Shown: positions 1-8,148, counted from the stretch's first letter. The stretch is 64,000 nucleotides of DNA from Candidatus Gastranaerophilales bacterium HUM_1 (GCA_002103105.1 DAAY01000003.1:372001-436000), one strand, 5' to 3'. Notes: generated by a model not told the origin, from the sequence alone. Made by a program: numbers and translations.

Positions 1-324
1 AGGTTCAATACCTAATTTTGCATGGCTTTTCGGAATGAAAATTTGATTTTCATCAAAAACAACTCTAACGTCAATGTGAATATTTGGAAGCATAATATCA
101 GCAACATCAATTTTTTCTAATATTTTAGAAATAGAGTGTAAATTGTGTGTTTCTGTTGTATCAATTCCTTCAGATGCTAGATATTTGCTAGCTAATTCTG
201 CTCCTAGTGCATTGATATAAGCTCTATTTTTAACTTCTTTTTTTACGAAGCTTCTAGACATAAATTCTGCTTCTGTTTTGTTTTCATTCTCAATATAAAT
301 TATAGCTTGTTGTTTTTGTGCCAT
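1..324 (-). CDS. Unknown protein, N-terminal part (runs off the window)
   Basis: An open frame runs from an ATG at 322-324 to the window edge with no stop, giving the first 108 residues. The C-terminal part lies before position 1. The start is supported by a strong AGAGGAG ribosome binding site (331-340, complementary strand) and by a promoter at 365-393. The protein begins MAQKQQAIIYIENENKTEAE. It has no signal peptide or membrane segment and is rich in charged residues, with a helical-looking stretch (LGAELASKYLASEG) followed by a beta-like stretch (IHIDVRVVFDENQIFIP). I do not recognise the family. It is probably a cytoplasmic protein transcribed alone or as first gene of an operon leading leftwards. 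The gene is clearly real; its function is unknown. Confidence 0.8.
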   Translation of the reverse strand, partial: MAQKQQAIIYIENENKTEAEFMSRSFVKKEVKNRAYINALGAELASKYLASEGIDTTETHNLHSISKILEKIDVADIMLPNIHIDVRVVFDENQIFIPKSHAKLGIEP

Positions 325-364
325 TTTTAATTTCTCCTCTTTCCATGTATATAGATGGCACGGG

Positions 365-393
365 ATTATAAAATATTCCAAAAATAATGTAAA
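365..393 (-). promoter_or_regulatory. Promoter of the partial gene at 1-324
   Basis: On the complementary strand TTTACA (388-393) and TATAAT (365-370) are separated by 17 bases, a near-consensus sigma-70-type promoter. It leaves a leader of about 35 bases containing the AGAGGAG ribosome binding site. Confidence 0.65.
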
Positions 394-495
394 TTTTTGT
401 AACGAAATCTTGCAAATAATATTCCAGAAGGTCAAAATAAAGTCGTTAGGTGTTTTATTATGAGAGAGTAAAATAAGTGTATAGGAGGTTCTCTG

Positions 496-903
496 ATGTC
501 TATGATGGTAAATCCCGTGTCTATGAGTAGTGTACGTTTTTGTGGTGGTACAGAAGGTGCTGACATTTTAGGTCGCCCAGGAAAATTTGCTAATGCTAAC
601 CCATCAGCAGAAGCTCCAGCAGCTGAAAAAGCTCCAAAGAAGAAATCTCATAAATTATTGAAAACAATTGTCGGTTTAGCTGTTGTTGCAGGTGCGTTAG
701 TTGCGTTACCTAAAGCTTTCCCTAATGCGATTAAGGTTTTAGGTGAAGATGCGATGAAGAATGCTACATTCACTCAAAAAGCTGGTCACTATTTAGCAAC
801 AGTTGGTGAAGCTATTGGAAAATATACTTATGAACCAATCGCTAAACTATTCAAAGGCAAAGAAAAAGAAGTTGCTGAAGCGGCTACAAACGTTGTTGCA
901 TAG
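496..903 (+). CDS. Small membrane-anchored protein with N-terminal FCGG motif
   Basis: This is a 135-residue protein. Residues 1-50 are low in structure and rich in Ala, Pro and Lys, and include the motif VRFCGG at 13-18. A single hydrophobic helix (about 54-71, LLKTIVGLAVVAGALVAL) is preceded by a KKK cluster, so the N-terminus is probably cytoplasmic. The last 60 residues are amphipathic and charged. An AGGAGG site (482-487) lies 8 bases before the ATG at 496; two further in-frame ATGs follow within four codons, so the exact start is uncertain. It is monocistronic, ending at a hairpin terminator. An FCGG motif also occurs near the N-terminus of the unrelated protein at 6337-8019. No function can be assigned. 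Confidence 0.8.
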   Translation: MSMMVNPVSMSSVRFCGGTEGADILGRPGKFANANPSAEAPAAEKAPKKKSHKLLKTIVGLAVVAGALVALPKAFPNAIKVLGEDAMKNATFTQKAGHYLATVGEAIGKYTYEPIAKLFKGKEKEVAEAATNVVA

Positions 904-926
904 ATAAGAGAATGAATTTATAAATG

Positions 927-960
927 AAAAGGTCGTAAGGAGTAATCTTTACGGCCTTTT
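927..960. terminator. Bidirectional hairpin terminator
   Basis: AAAAGGTCGTAAGG (927-940) pairs with CTTTACGGCCTTTT (947-960) around a 6-base loop. It has a T-run on one side and an A-run on the other, so it can serve both the + gene ending at 903 and hemW ending at 965. Confidence 0.8.
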
Positions 961-964
961 GAAA

Positions 965-2059
965 TTATTTATCTTCTAAAAAATCTGCTAAGATTACGTT
1001 GCTTACAAGAATTCCGTTAGGTGTTAATGAATATCCGCTTTCTGTTTTTTGAATAAGTTTTAATTTCTCATATTTATTTAATATAGATTTGTATTTTTGA
1101 TCAAAATCTATATTATATTTATGGTTTATTTTTGATACCATGATTCCTTTCATTTCTCGGAATCCTAAAAATATCTCTTCTTCAAGTTTTTCCTGTGTTG
1201 TAAGTAGTTTTTCTTCTTGGTGTTTGATTGGATTTTTTATATATTGTTCAATTGTCTCAATATTTCCGTATCTAATACCATTTGTATAGCCGTGTGCTGA
1301 TACCCCAAAGCCGTAGTATTCCTCATTGTTCCAGTAATTTAAGTTGTGCCTTGAGTTGTAGTTAGGGCGAGAAAAATTACTTACTTCATAGTGTTCAAAT
1401 CCTTGGTTTGTTAATAATTTGATAGCCCCAAGATACATATCTGCTTGTATATCGTCATCAGGAAGGTTTTTTGGCATATGGTTATAAAAGAAACACCCTT
1501 CCTCTATTTTTAATCCATATAATGATATGTGTTGAACTCCTAAATCGATAGCTTGTTTAAGGTCTGAATAAAACATTTCAGGGGTTTGATTGGGTAATCC
1601 ATATATAAAATCTAAACTAATATTTTCAAATCCTGCATTTTGAGCTATTTTCACAGATTCAATTACTTGTTGTGCATTGTGCCTACGGTTAATTTGTTTT
1701 AAAAGTTTATCATCAAATGTTTGACAACCAAGACTGATTCTATTTATGCCGAGGTCAAAAAGTTCTCGTAAGTAGTCGTAGTTTACTCCTTCTGGATTCA
1801 GTTCAGTTGTGATTTCAGCGTTGTGATCAGGTTTGAACTTCTTTAATATTTTTGCAAAGTCTTTAACCGAAAGAATTGAAGGTGTTCCTCCTCCCAAATA
1901 TATGGTGTTTAGGAGTTCGCCTTTATAATAATAATCAATTTCTTGCAACAATGCTTTTATGTAACTGTCCTTGAGTTCCAATTTGTTGAATGAAACAAAA
2001 GAGCAGTAGTGGCATTTTGATTTGCAAAAAGGTATGTGAATATATGCACTTTTAACCAT
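965..2059 (-). CDS. hemW: Radical SAM heme chaperone HemW (HemN-like)
   Basis: This 364-residue radical-SAM protein belongs to the HemN/HemW family. The [4Fe-4S]/SAM motif CKSKCHYC is at residues 12-19. The residue two after the last cysteine is Phe, not the fourth Cys of true oxygen-independent coproporphyrinogen oxidase HemN (CxxxCxxCxC), and the N-terminal HemN extension is missing; both favour HemW. A glycine-rich SAM-binding stretch (YLGGGTPSIL) and the C-terminal HemN-type domain are present. HemW proteins bind heme and help insert it into target enzymes. The gene is monocistronic, between the terminator at 927-960 and its own promoter. The ATG lies only 6 bases after a TATAAT and has no Shine-Dalgarno site, so the mRNA is probably leaderless. 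Confidence 0.9.
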   Translation of the reverse strand: MVKSAYIHIPFCKSKCHYCSFVSFNKLELKDSYIKALLQEIDYYYKGELLNTIYLGGGTPSILSVKDFAKILKKFKPDHNAEITTELNPEGVNYDYLRELFDLGINRISLGCQTFDDKLLKQINRRHNAQQVIESVKIAQNAGFENISLDFIYGLPNQTPEMFYSDLKQAIDLGVQHISLYGLKIEEGCFFYNHMPKNLPDDDIQADMYLGAIKLLTNQGFEHYEVSNFSRPNYNSRHNLNYWNNEEYYGFGVSAHGYTNGIRYGNIETIEQYIKNPIKHQEEKLLTTQEKLEEEIFLGFREMKGIMVSKINHKYNIDFDQKYKSILNKYEKLKLIQKTESGYSLTPNGILVSNVILADFLEDK

Positions 2060-2065
2060 ACAATT

Positions 2066-2094
2066 ATTATAGTATGTAAATAAATTTATCCCAA
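2066..2094 (-). promoter_or_regulatory. Promoter of hemW, predicted leaderless start
   Basis: On the complementary strand TTGGGA (2089-2094), 17 bases, TATAAT (2066-2071), then 6 bases to the hemW ATG at 2059. Transcription would begin at or next to the A of the start codon. Confidence 0.65.
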
Positions 2095-2256
2095 GTATTC
2101 TCTAATGTGAAGTTTTGTTAATTAGCTGTAACTCTCTAATAGTAAATATTTTGAGCTTTTAATACATGGTTTTTGTTGAAAACATTAAAGTTCAGCTGGA
2201 TGAATGCCGATAAACCATGTGCGTAAAAGTAATAAGGTATATTAGAAAGGTAAAAA

Positions 2257-2292
2257 ATGACAACAATATGTGTTAGAGGTAAGCCAGGATGA
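2257..2292 (+). other. Possible 11-codon ORF in the 430-base region before the 815-residue gene
   Basis: The stretch 2095-2491 holds no normal gene. Within it AGAAAGG (2244-2250) precedes an ATG at 2257 that reads MTTICVRGKPG and stops at 2290. An AAACCC/GGGTTT stem (2353-2375) follows further down, without a T-run. This could be a leader peptide or a decayed gene start; after the stop the frame continues TFSGYKS before another stop. I see no attenuator-type alternative structure, so the ORF may be chance. Confidence 0.2.
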
Positions 2293-2491
2293 ACGTTTAG
2301 TGGCTATAAATCTTAGAAAAAGATATAAATGTTACGAAAATTAACAATTATAAAACCCAGTAATGACAAGGGTTTATAAGAGTAATATATACTTTTTCTA
2401 TATTTTATAGTCAATTTTTCAATACAAAAAGTTTTTATTAAAACATAGTGAAAGTAATACAAGTTTCTATAAGAAAAGAAAGGACAGAACA

Positions 2492-4939
2492 ATGGGTGAT
2501 TTAAGTGTGCAAGCTCAACAACAGCAAATTGCTCAGTTACAAGCAAATATCAAAGCCGCTAAAGCTAATGGTGATGATGCTGCTGTTCAAAAGAATTTAG
2601 CTGAATTGAATGAAATTATCAAACCCGCAGAACACGCAAAAACAGATGAAGTTAAATTAGAAAAAAAGGAACCAACAGAAGCAGATAATAATAGTAGAAG
2701 CTTAGCAGCTGCAAGAAATGCGAAAGCAAAAGAAGAAGCTAATAATAATGCTTATGGTGCAAAGTTAGCTGGAACAATTGCAGATAAAGCATTAAAAGAA
2801 GATGTTTTACTAATGACAGAGGCTATTAATAATCGAGATGAAGCAAAAGCCGCTGTTTATTATGAAAAATTGCAAAAAGCAGGAGTGTTTACAGAAGAAG
2901 TTGGAAAACCTTCTTATGCTGAAGCATTAGAAAAACGAATTCAAGAACAAAAGAACCAAAAATTAGCTGAAGGTGTTGTTGATGATATGAATACCGATAA
3001 GGGAATGAAAGATGTTTCCTCAACATACGAAAGTACTATTGGTTTGACCAAAAAAGAAGTAAAAGAAAACTTTAAAAAGTTGGGCATTGATGATGTTCAT
3101 GGTGCAGGTAAAATTGCAAAGGCTGCTCGTAAAAATAAACAACATATTGAAAAACAATTAGCTTTGAAAAATGTTATTATTGACGATGGCACAGATACAA
3201 GCAAGTCATACAAGTTCAACACTCAAGATGGTAAAACTCTTGAATTTACAGGTTCTGCAAAAGAGGCTTATAAGTTTGTAAAAGAACATTCTGCTGAAAT
3301 TTATGGCAAAGAATGGGATAAAAAAGCTCCTCCAGCAGCTTATATGTCACAAAAAGGTTATGCCGCAGCTGAAAAATTGAACGACTTGGCTAAAAAAGAA
3401 GGCAAAGACTTTATATTTGATGGCAAAATTGATATTGAAAAAGCTCAAGCTTATGCTAGAGAAAAAGTTTCTATGGCAGGTGACAGAGGTGACCAAAATG
3501 AACTTAAAGCTCTTGCGGGTGAATTAAATGTAAAAGCAAAAGACGTAAAAGCAATGTTACGTGGTATCAATATTGACTACCAAAAAGACCGTAGATGGGT
3601 TGGTCACGTTGTTGGTGGCGTATTAGGTGCTGGTGTTGCTGCGACAGATTTGGCAACTGGCTTTATGGGTTCTTCTGTTGGTAAAACAGTTGAAACAACA
3701 ATTGCTGGTGGCAAAATTTTAGAAACAGTTGTACAACCTGGGGTTATTAAAAAAGAAACAGTAAAAATTGGTCCAGATGGTAAAGAACAAAGATTTACTG
3801 AATATGTAACAACTCCAGGCTCAACAACTTCAACATCTACTCCTGGTTCAGAATCAACAAAGGTATCTCCAAACAAGCGTAAGATTGGAGTTGGAGATGT
3901 AATCAAAGACTTAGCTCTTGGTTATACAGTCTATGATCTTGCTTCTAAAGGTTTGAATAAAGTGTTAATGCATGATCCTCAAATCTTGAAAAAAGGTCAT
4001 ACATTAGCTGATGCTTTGGATAATCCTGATAAAAATTACTTGAAAAAGAAAAGTAACAATGAAGTTATGACAGCAATTGCTAATACAAAATTGGAAGGCT
4101 ATACTCCAGAAGAAGCAAGAGCAATTAAATTGCAATTGTTAGAAAAGAGTATGGGTGACAGTGGTGAAAAGTTGAATCGTCGTGAATTGTTAGGCGTTTT
4201 AGCTGCATTGAAATCTGTGCCACCAAAAGCTGCTCCTCCAACTCCTCCAACTCCTCCAACTCCTCCAACTCCTCCAACTCCAACAGTTACTGAACGTACA
4301 GTATTAGATATTGGCGGTGATGGCTTCTTTAATCCAGATGCTAATGATGGCAAGGGTGAATTCTTAAAAGATGCTGATGGTAAAAATCTTGGTCAAATAG
4401 GCGATGGCGATGGTGCGGTTGGACTAAAAGGTTCAATTGGTCATGCTAGAGACTGGGAAAAACTAAAACAGCGTGGTGCTCAAACCGAAGGCAATGATGT
4501 TAAAGCTAAGGCTCAGTACGTTATTGCGGATGAAAAAGGTGAAACTGCGGTAACTCCAGATTCTACGTTGTCAGGTGTAGCTGCATATGAAGCCCCTTCT
4601 GAAATTAAATTGAAAGATAATACAAATGGTAAGGATAATACTTATCAATATAAAAAATTATCCTCAGAAGAAGCTAAGCAATACGTTCCAGCAGATGCTG
4701 GTGAAGGACCTTTCTATATTCTAGATTCGGCTTATGATGCTAATCGACAATTGAAAGCTAAAAATATTGAAGTATATCGATTGGAATTGAAACCAGAAGA
4801 AGAAGTCGTTGAAGAAAAAGACGATAAAGGTAACATTACAAGAACAAAAGTTCGCAGATTTAAGTATAATTTGGAACAATACAAAGGATATCGTGGTTCT
4901 AAACAAACAAGTATGTTCTGGAATCACAGAGCAAAATAA
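2492..4939 (+). CDS. Large unknown Lys/Ala-rich protein with Pro-Thr linker
   Basis: This 815-residue protein of unknown function has a clear AAAGGA site 7 bases before the ATG. It has no signal peptide. Residues 1-365 are highly charged and mostly helical, with Gln/Ala-rich coiled-coil character at the very N-terminus (VQAQQQQIAQLQANIKAAK). A glycine/alanine-rich hydrophobic segment (about 369-395, GHVVGGVLGAGVAATDLATG) could insert in a membrane. After it comes a Thr/Ser/Pro-rich region, a helical region, a (Pro-Pro-Thr)n linker at about 581-597, and a C-terminal domain rich in Asp and Gly (DIGGDGFFNPDANDGKGEFL) that might bind calcium. It is transcribed alone and ends at a strong terminator. 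The architecture suggests a structural or surface-associated protein, but that is inference only. Confidence 0.85.
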   Translation: MGDLSVQAQQQQIAQLQANIKAAKANGDDAAVQKNLAELNEIIKPAEHAKTDEVKLEKKEPTEADNNSRSLAAARNAKAKEEANNNAYGAKLAGTIADKALKEDVLLMTEAINNRDEAKAAVYYEKLQKAGVFTEEVGKPSYAEALEKRIQEQKNQKLAEGVVDDMNTDKGMKDVSSTYESTIGLTKKEVKENFKKLGIDDVHGAGKIAKAARKNKQHIEKQLALKNVIIDDGTDTSKSYKFNTQDGKTLEFTGSAKEAYKFVKEHSAEIYGKEWDKKAPPAAYMSQKGYAAAEKLNDLAKKEGKDFIFDGKIDIEKAQAYAREKVSMAGDRGDQNELKALAGELNVKAKDVKAMLRGINIDYQKDRRWVGHVVGGVLGAGVAATDLATGFMGSSVGKTVETTIAGGKILETVVQPGVIKKETVKIGPDGKEQRFTEYVTTPGSTTSTSTPGSESTKVSPNKRKIGVGDVIKDLALGYTVYDLASKGLNKVLMHDPQILKKGHTLADALDNPDKNYLKKKSNNEVMTAIANTKLEGYTPEEARAIKLQLLEKSMGDSGEKLNRRELLGVLAALKSVPPKAAPPTPPTPPTPPTPPTPTVTERTVLDIGGDGFFNPDANDGKGEFLKDADGKNLGQIGDGDGAVGLKGSIGHARDWEKLKQRGAQTEGNDVKAKAQYVIADEKGETAVTPDSTLSGVAAYEAPSEIKLKDNTNGKDNTYQYKKLSSEEAKQYVPADAGEGPFYILDSAYDANRQLKAKNIEVYRLELKPEEEVVEEKDDKGNITRTKVRRFKYNLEQYKGYRGSKQTSMFWNHRAK
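4232..4276 (+). repeat. In-frame 9-base tandem repeat coding Thr-Pro-Pro
   Basis: Four perfect copies of ACTCCTCCA (4241-4276) follow a diverged copy GCTCCTCCA (4232-4240). They encode the Pro-Pro-Thr linker of the 815-residue protein. Nine-base units keep the frame, so copy-number change would alter linker length without disrupting the gene. Confidence 0.9.
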
Positions 4940-4971
4940 TCTGAAAATGATTATTAACATATGAAAATAGG

Positions 4972-5004
4972 CGTGGCAAGTTGTATAACTTGCCACGTTT
5001 GTTA
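4972..5004 (+). terminator. Rho-independent terminator of the 815-residue gene
   Basis: CGTGGCAAGTT (4972-4982) and AACTTGCCACG (4987-4997) form a perfect 11-bp stem with a GTAT loop, followed by TTTGTTATT. Confidence 0.85.
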
Positions 5005-5035
5005 TTATGTGATTGGAGAAGATAATAAGCTAAAA

Positions 5036-5376
5036 GTCATTCCGAACTTGTTTCAGCATCTCTAACTGGTGTGTCCGAACGACTATTTTGTACTGCTCTC
5101 TCCAAGGGAGAGAGAGAAATTGTCTTTGAGCTAATAGCGAAAAGTTGCAATTTCGAGAGAGGGTTCTTCATAGAACGCAAATCAACCCCTCTCCCTAGCC
5201 CTCCCCCTTGGGGAGGGAACAATGACCACGTCATACTGAGCAAAGCGAAGTATCTCAATCCGTACTCGTTCTGCTTAACCCATCACCCTACCCCTCTCTT
5301 CAAGGAGAGGGTAATTAATAATTCAGCTATTCTCCCCATGGAGAAGGCTCTAAAGAGCAGAACTAACACTCCCATA
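5036..5376. repeat. Mosaic of GC-rich palindromic dispersed repeats (REP/MITE-like)
   Basis: This non-coding block is visibly richer in G+C than its surroundings and is built of short palindromes and repeat-like phrases. They are GTCATTCCGAACTTGTTTC (from 5036), CTCTCTCC/GGAGAGAG (5096-5114), CCCTCCCC/GGGGAGGG (5199-5217), a phrase of the type GTCATnCTGAGC..AGCGAAG (5230-5250), CCCTCTC/GAGAGGG (5292-5311) and TCTCCCCATGGAGA (5331-5344). Phrases of these types recur as dispersed intergenic repeats in many unrelated bacteria. A 104-codon open frame crosses the block on the + strand, but its composition is that of the repeats and it has no ribosome binding site, so I do not call it a gene. Confidence 0.7.
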
Positions 5377-5395
5377 TTAAAATAATATAAAGGAT

Positions 5396-5425
5396 TTTTC
5401 ATATCTTTTTCGTTTGTACTATAAT
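5396..5425 (+). promoter_or_regulatory. Putative lpxA promoter
   Basis: TATAAT at 5420-5425 is preceded, with an 18-base spacer, by TTTTCA (5396-5401, four of six consensus bases). It lies 36 bases before the lpxA ATG, immediately right of the repeat mosaic. Confidence 0.5.
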
Positions 5426-5460
5426 TGACATTATGGAGATAGTAAGAAAGAGGGAAAATC

Positions 5461-6264
5461 ATGATAGATAAAACAGCTATAATTCATCCTTCTGCACAAA
5501 TCGCAGATGATGCAATTATTGGACCATATGTCGTAATCGGTGAAGGTGTAAAAATTGGTAGCGGAACTAGAGTTATTTCTAATGCTCACATTGAACACGC
5601 TGAAATCGGTAAAAATTGTACTATTTCACCATTCGCAACAATTGGTTCTGAACCTCAAGATTTAGGTTACAAAGGAGAAGATACAAAAGTTGTAATCGGT
5701 GATGAAACAATTATTAAAGAAAATGTTACTATTCACAGAGGTGCTGCTTGTGGTGATTTTACTACAAGAATTGGTAATAAATGTTTGTTGATGGTTGGTT
5801 CGCACGTTGCTCATAACTGTGTTCTTGCAGATCAAGTTATTTTAGCAAATTTAGTTACTCTTGGCGGGCATGTTCACGTTGGTTTTGGTGCTTTTGTTGG
5901 TGGTATGAGTGTATTCCATCAAAATATTAGAATCGGTGATATGGCTATTATTAGCGGTTTTTCTGCTTCTCGTCAAGATATTTTACCTTATTCTAAAGGT
6001 GAAGGCAGACCTCCTGTTCCTCGTGGAATAAATGTTGTCGCTTTAAAAAGACGTGGTGTGCCATTGGAAGTTAGAACAGCAACAAATGAAGCTTTCAAAT
6101 TGCTAATTTCAGAAGATTATAATACTTCTCAAGCAATTGAAAAAATTAAAGCTGAAATTCCAATGAATGAATATATTGAAAAAATGATTGAATTTATCCA
6201 AACTTCTAAACGTGGTGTGTTGTTGAAATCTCACAAATCTGGTCACGAATGTTTGGCTGATTAA
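5461..6264 (+). CDS. lpxA: Acyl-ACP--UDP-N-acetylglucosamine O-acyltransferase LpxA
   Basis: LpxA carries out the first step of lipid A synthesis, moving a 3-hydroxyacyl chain from acyl carrier protein to UDP-GlcNAc in the cytoplasm. The 267 residues match the family length. The N-terminal two thirds are hexapeptide repeats forming a left-handed beta-helix (for example IGPYVVIGEGVKIG, IEHAEIGKNCTI). The conserved catalytic-His region reads GSHVAHNC, followed by GGHVHVGFGAFVGGMSVFHQ as in the family. The C-terminal helical part begins after ALKRRGVPLE. An AGAGGG site precedes the ATG. The usual partners (lpxC, fabZ, lpxB) are not adjacent; the gene stands alone between the repeat mosaic and a perfect terminator. 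It shows that the organism has an LPS-type outer membrane. Confidence 0.95.
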   Translation: MIDKTAIIHPSAQIADDAIIGPYVVIGEGVKIGSGTRVISNAHIEHAEIGKNCTISPFATIGSEPQDLGYKGEDTKVVIGDETIIKENVTIHRGAACGDFTTRIGNKCLLMVGSHVAHNCVLADQVILANLVTLGGHVHVGFGAFVGGMSVFHQNIRIGDMAIISGFSASRQDILPYSKGEGRPPVPRGINVVALKRRGVPLEVRTATNEAFKLLISEDYNTSQAIEKIKAEIPMNEYIEKMIEFIQTSKRGVLLKSHKSGHECLAD

Positions 6265-6290
6265 TAGTTTTTTGAATTAAAGATAAATAA

Positions 6291-6320
6291 AAAGCGAACG
6301 ATTTTAAAATCGTTCGCTTT
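6291..6320. terminator. Perfect palindromic bidirectional terminator
   Basis: AAAGCGAACGATTTT (6291-6305) is followed directly by its exact reverse complement (6306-6320). It is shared by the convergent genes lpxA (+) and 6337-8019 (-). Confidence 0.85.
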
Positions 6321-6336
6321 TCTAATTTATATCATA

Positions 6337-8019
6337 TTAAAAATCAAAGTCTTTTGGGGTAACGTAGATTGTATTTCCCGCTTTCCAATTTCTATCAAGA
6401 TCATTGTACGCTTCGTTTAATAATTTATTTAATTTTTTTATTAGTCCGTTTTCGTGATGATCCATAAGCCCAAGTAGTGTTGTTGAGTAAACTTCTTGAA
6501 CTTCTTGAGCTCCAAGTTTTCTTGCAATAGTAATTCCACCTTGCTCGCTTAATAAGTTGCTACGAATGATTTGTCTAAGAATAAATGCCAAATTTTTGGT
6601 ATCTAGTGAAACTTTTGGGTCTTTTTCAAGTTTTTTAAGCTCTTTCCCAAAGTTCATTAATGATCTTTGATAAGTATTTGCCATTTTTGCACTTTCATCT
6701 CCTTCTTGAGAATCAATGAATCTTGGTGTATATTGGCTTACAGCCCTTGAATCTAGTTGATTAAGTTCTTCTCTGTGTGGATAATATTTGAAGTCATCTA
6801 AGCTTGTTAACCTTTTATCAAGTCCTTGTTCATCGCACCACGCATAAAATTTTTGTTTAAATCTTTCTGGAGTAATGTCAAATTTGTAGAACATATTTTG
6901 TTCTTCTTTAACTTTTTTCCAAGAAAATTCTACATTTTTTGAAAATTGTTTTTTTGCCCATTCATTTACACCCCAGAATTTTTTCATCAACGCAGATTGT
7001 TCTTTTGTCATTTTATGTGGTTCTTCTATAGTTAGTTCTGAGATATTTTGATTACGTTCTTTTTTTAGGAATTTTGACAGTGATTGTTTTATTCTTTCTG
7101 CACCAAAAATATTCCAAGCTCTTTGCATTACCCTTCGAAACATTTGGGCTTGTTCTGGATTATCTTCATAGAATTTTTTTTGACGTTCTGACATTGCAAA
7201 AATTCGTTCAGGATTTTCTTGATAGTATTTTATTAATCCTTCTGAAATATGTTGTCTATGTTCTGGCGATAGAGGTCCACGTTTAATATAAACAGGCTCT
7301 CCGTCTTGCTGTTGAGCTTTTATATCCATTGTCTCACGTCTTTTTTGAGTCATTTGTTTGGTTAAACGTTCATTATATTCAGGGTCGGAAAATTTTAGAA
7401 CATGACCGTAATTTCTATTTACTTTTGGAATATTTAATTTGTTCATAATTCCGTTTAAATCTCTTCCTCCAGCGTACGCTTTAAGGTCATTGAGAGAGAA
7501 TCCTTCACCCCAGTATAGCTTAATTAGTTGTAGGCTTAAATCTTCTTCATTGTTAAAGATTTCATTTTGTCCTTTTTGAATTTCATCTAAGAATGAACCT
7601 TCTTTTGCATCAACTTCGCTTGCGGGTTTAACATCTTTAAATTCAGGGAATTTCGTTTTTAACTCTTCAAGAGAAAAGCATTCTTTCACATTTGCGTATA
7701 ATTTCTTGTGAACTGAAATTAAGGTGTCTTTAGCTTTGTTGCCTTCTTCTAAAATCATACCAGCCCATTCTCTAACATTTTTAGGGTAAATGTCTGGATA
7801 TTTTGTTGCTAATTTGTCTAGGTTTTCAATTGTTTCAGCCAAATTCAAACTGTATCCTCCACAAAAGCTAGGATTATTCATCGCAAAAAGCTGTTGAGCC
7901 GTTGGCATAGGTAATTTTTCCTGTGGAGCTAAGGTTGTTTGTGTTTGGTATTCATTATTATTTTTGTGTTTTGTAATTTTTGTAGTTGAAAATTGTGGGG
8001 TGATTTTTGTAATTTGCAT
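6337..8019 (-). CDS. Unknown 560-residue protein with FCGG tag and NUMOD3-like helices
   Basis: The gene codes for 560 residues with no signal peptide or membrane segment. Residues 1-50 are Thr/Gln-rich and end in NPSFCGGYSLNL (FCGG at 52-55), a short motif also found near the N-terminus of the protein at 496-903. The middle contains GPLSPEHRQHISEGLIKYYQ (248-267), ERIFAMSERQKKFYEDNPEQ (271-290) and, further on, MTKEQSALMKKFW. These resemble the small DNA-binding NUMOD3 modules (S-x-E-x-x-x-x-I-S) of homing endonucleases, but no nuclease domain is visible. The C-terminal 150 residues are helical. It is monocistronic. A nucleic-acid-binding role is a guess; the real function is unknown. The start at 8019 lies after GAAGGAATAGCA on the complementary strand. 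Confidence 0.85.
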   Translation of the reverse strand: MQITKITPQFSTTKITKHKNNNEYQTQTTLAPQEKLPMPTAQQLFAMNNPSFCGGYSLNLAETIENLDKLATKYPDIYPKNVREWAGMILEEGNKAKDTLISVHKKLYANVKECFSLEELKTKFPEFKDVKPASEVDAKEGSFLDEIQKGQNEIFNNEEDLSLQLIKLYWGEGFSLNDLKAYAGGRDLNGIMNKLNIPKVNRNYGHVLKFSDPEYNERLTKQMTQKRRETMDIKAQQQDGEPVYIKRGPLSPEHRQHISEGLIKYYQENPERIFAMSERQKKFYEDNPEQAQMFRRVMQRAWNIFGAERIKQSLSKFLKKERNQNISELTIEEPHKMTKEQSALMKKFWGVNEWAKKQFSKNVEFSWKKVKEEQNMFYKFDITPERFKQKFYAWCDEQGLDKRLTSLDDFKYYPHREELNQLDSRAVSQYTPRFIDSQEGDESAKMANTYQRSLMNFGKELKKLEKDPKVSLDTKNLAFILRQIIRSNLLSEQGGITIARKLGAQEVQEVYSTTLLGLMDHHENGLIKKLNKLLNEAYNDLDRNWKAGNTIYVTPKDFDF

Positions 8020-8112
8020 TGCTATTCCTTCTATTAAGTGTTTATTTGTTGTAAATCTAATAAATATTTAAATTTGCTAAATTGTGGAGTAAATTTAATT
8101 TTTTGTAATAAA

Positions 8113-8148
8113 AAATCCTCGACTTAAATGATTATAAGCCGAGGATTT
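8113..8148 (-). terminator. Terminator of the Fe-alcohol dehydrogenase gene
   Basis: AAATCCTCGACTTA (8113-8126) pairs with TAAGCCGAGGATTT (8135-8148). Reading leftwards the stem is followed by a run of T residues, fitting the gene that ends at 8168. Confidence 0.8.

Noticed and set aside
4232..4282. Short regular repeats as a possible CRISPR array
   Set aside because: The units are contiguous 9-base in-frame repeats coding Pro-Pro-Thr with no spacers; no cas gene is in the window.
3604..4353. Antisense open frames of 84-100 codons opposite the 815-residue gene
   Set aside because: They mirror the Pro-Thr repeat and Thr/Ser-rich coding of the real gene; they have no start signals of their own.
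5071..5385. 104-codon open frame on the + strand
   Set aside because: It runs through the GC-rich palindromic repeats, has no ribosome binding site and no protein-like composition.
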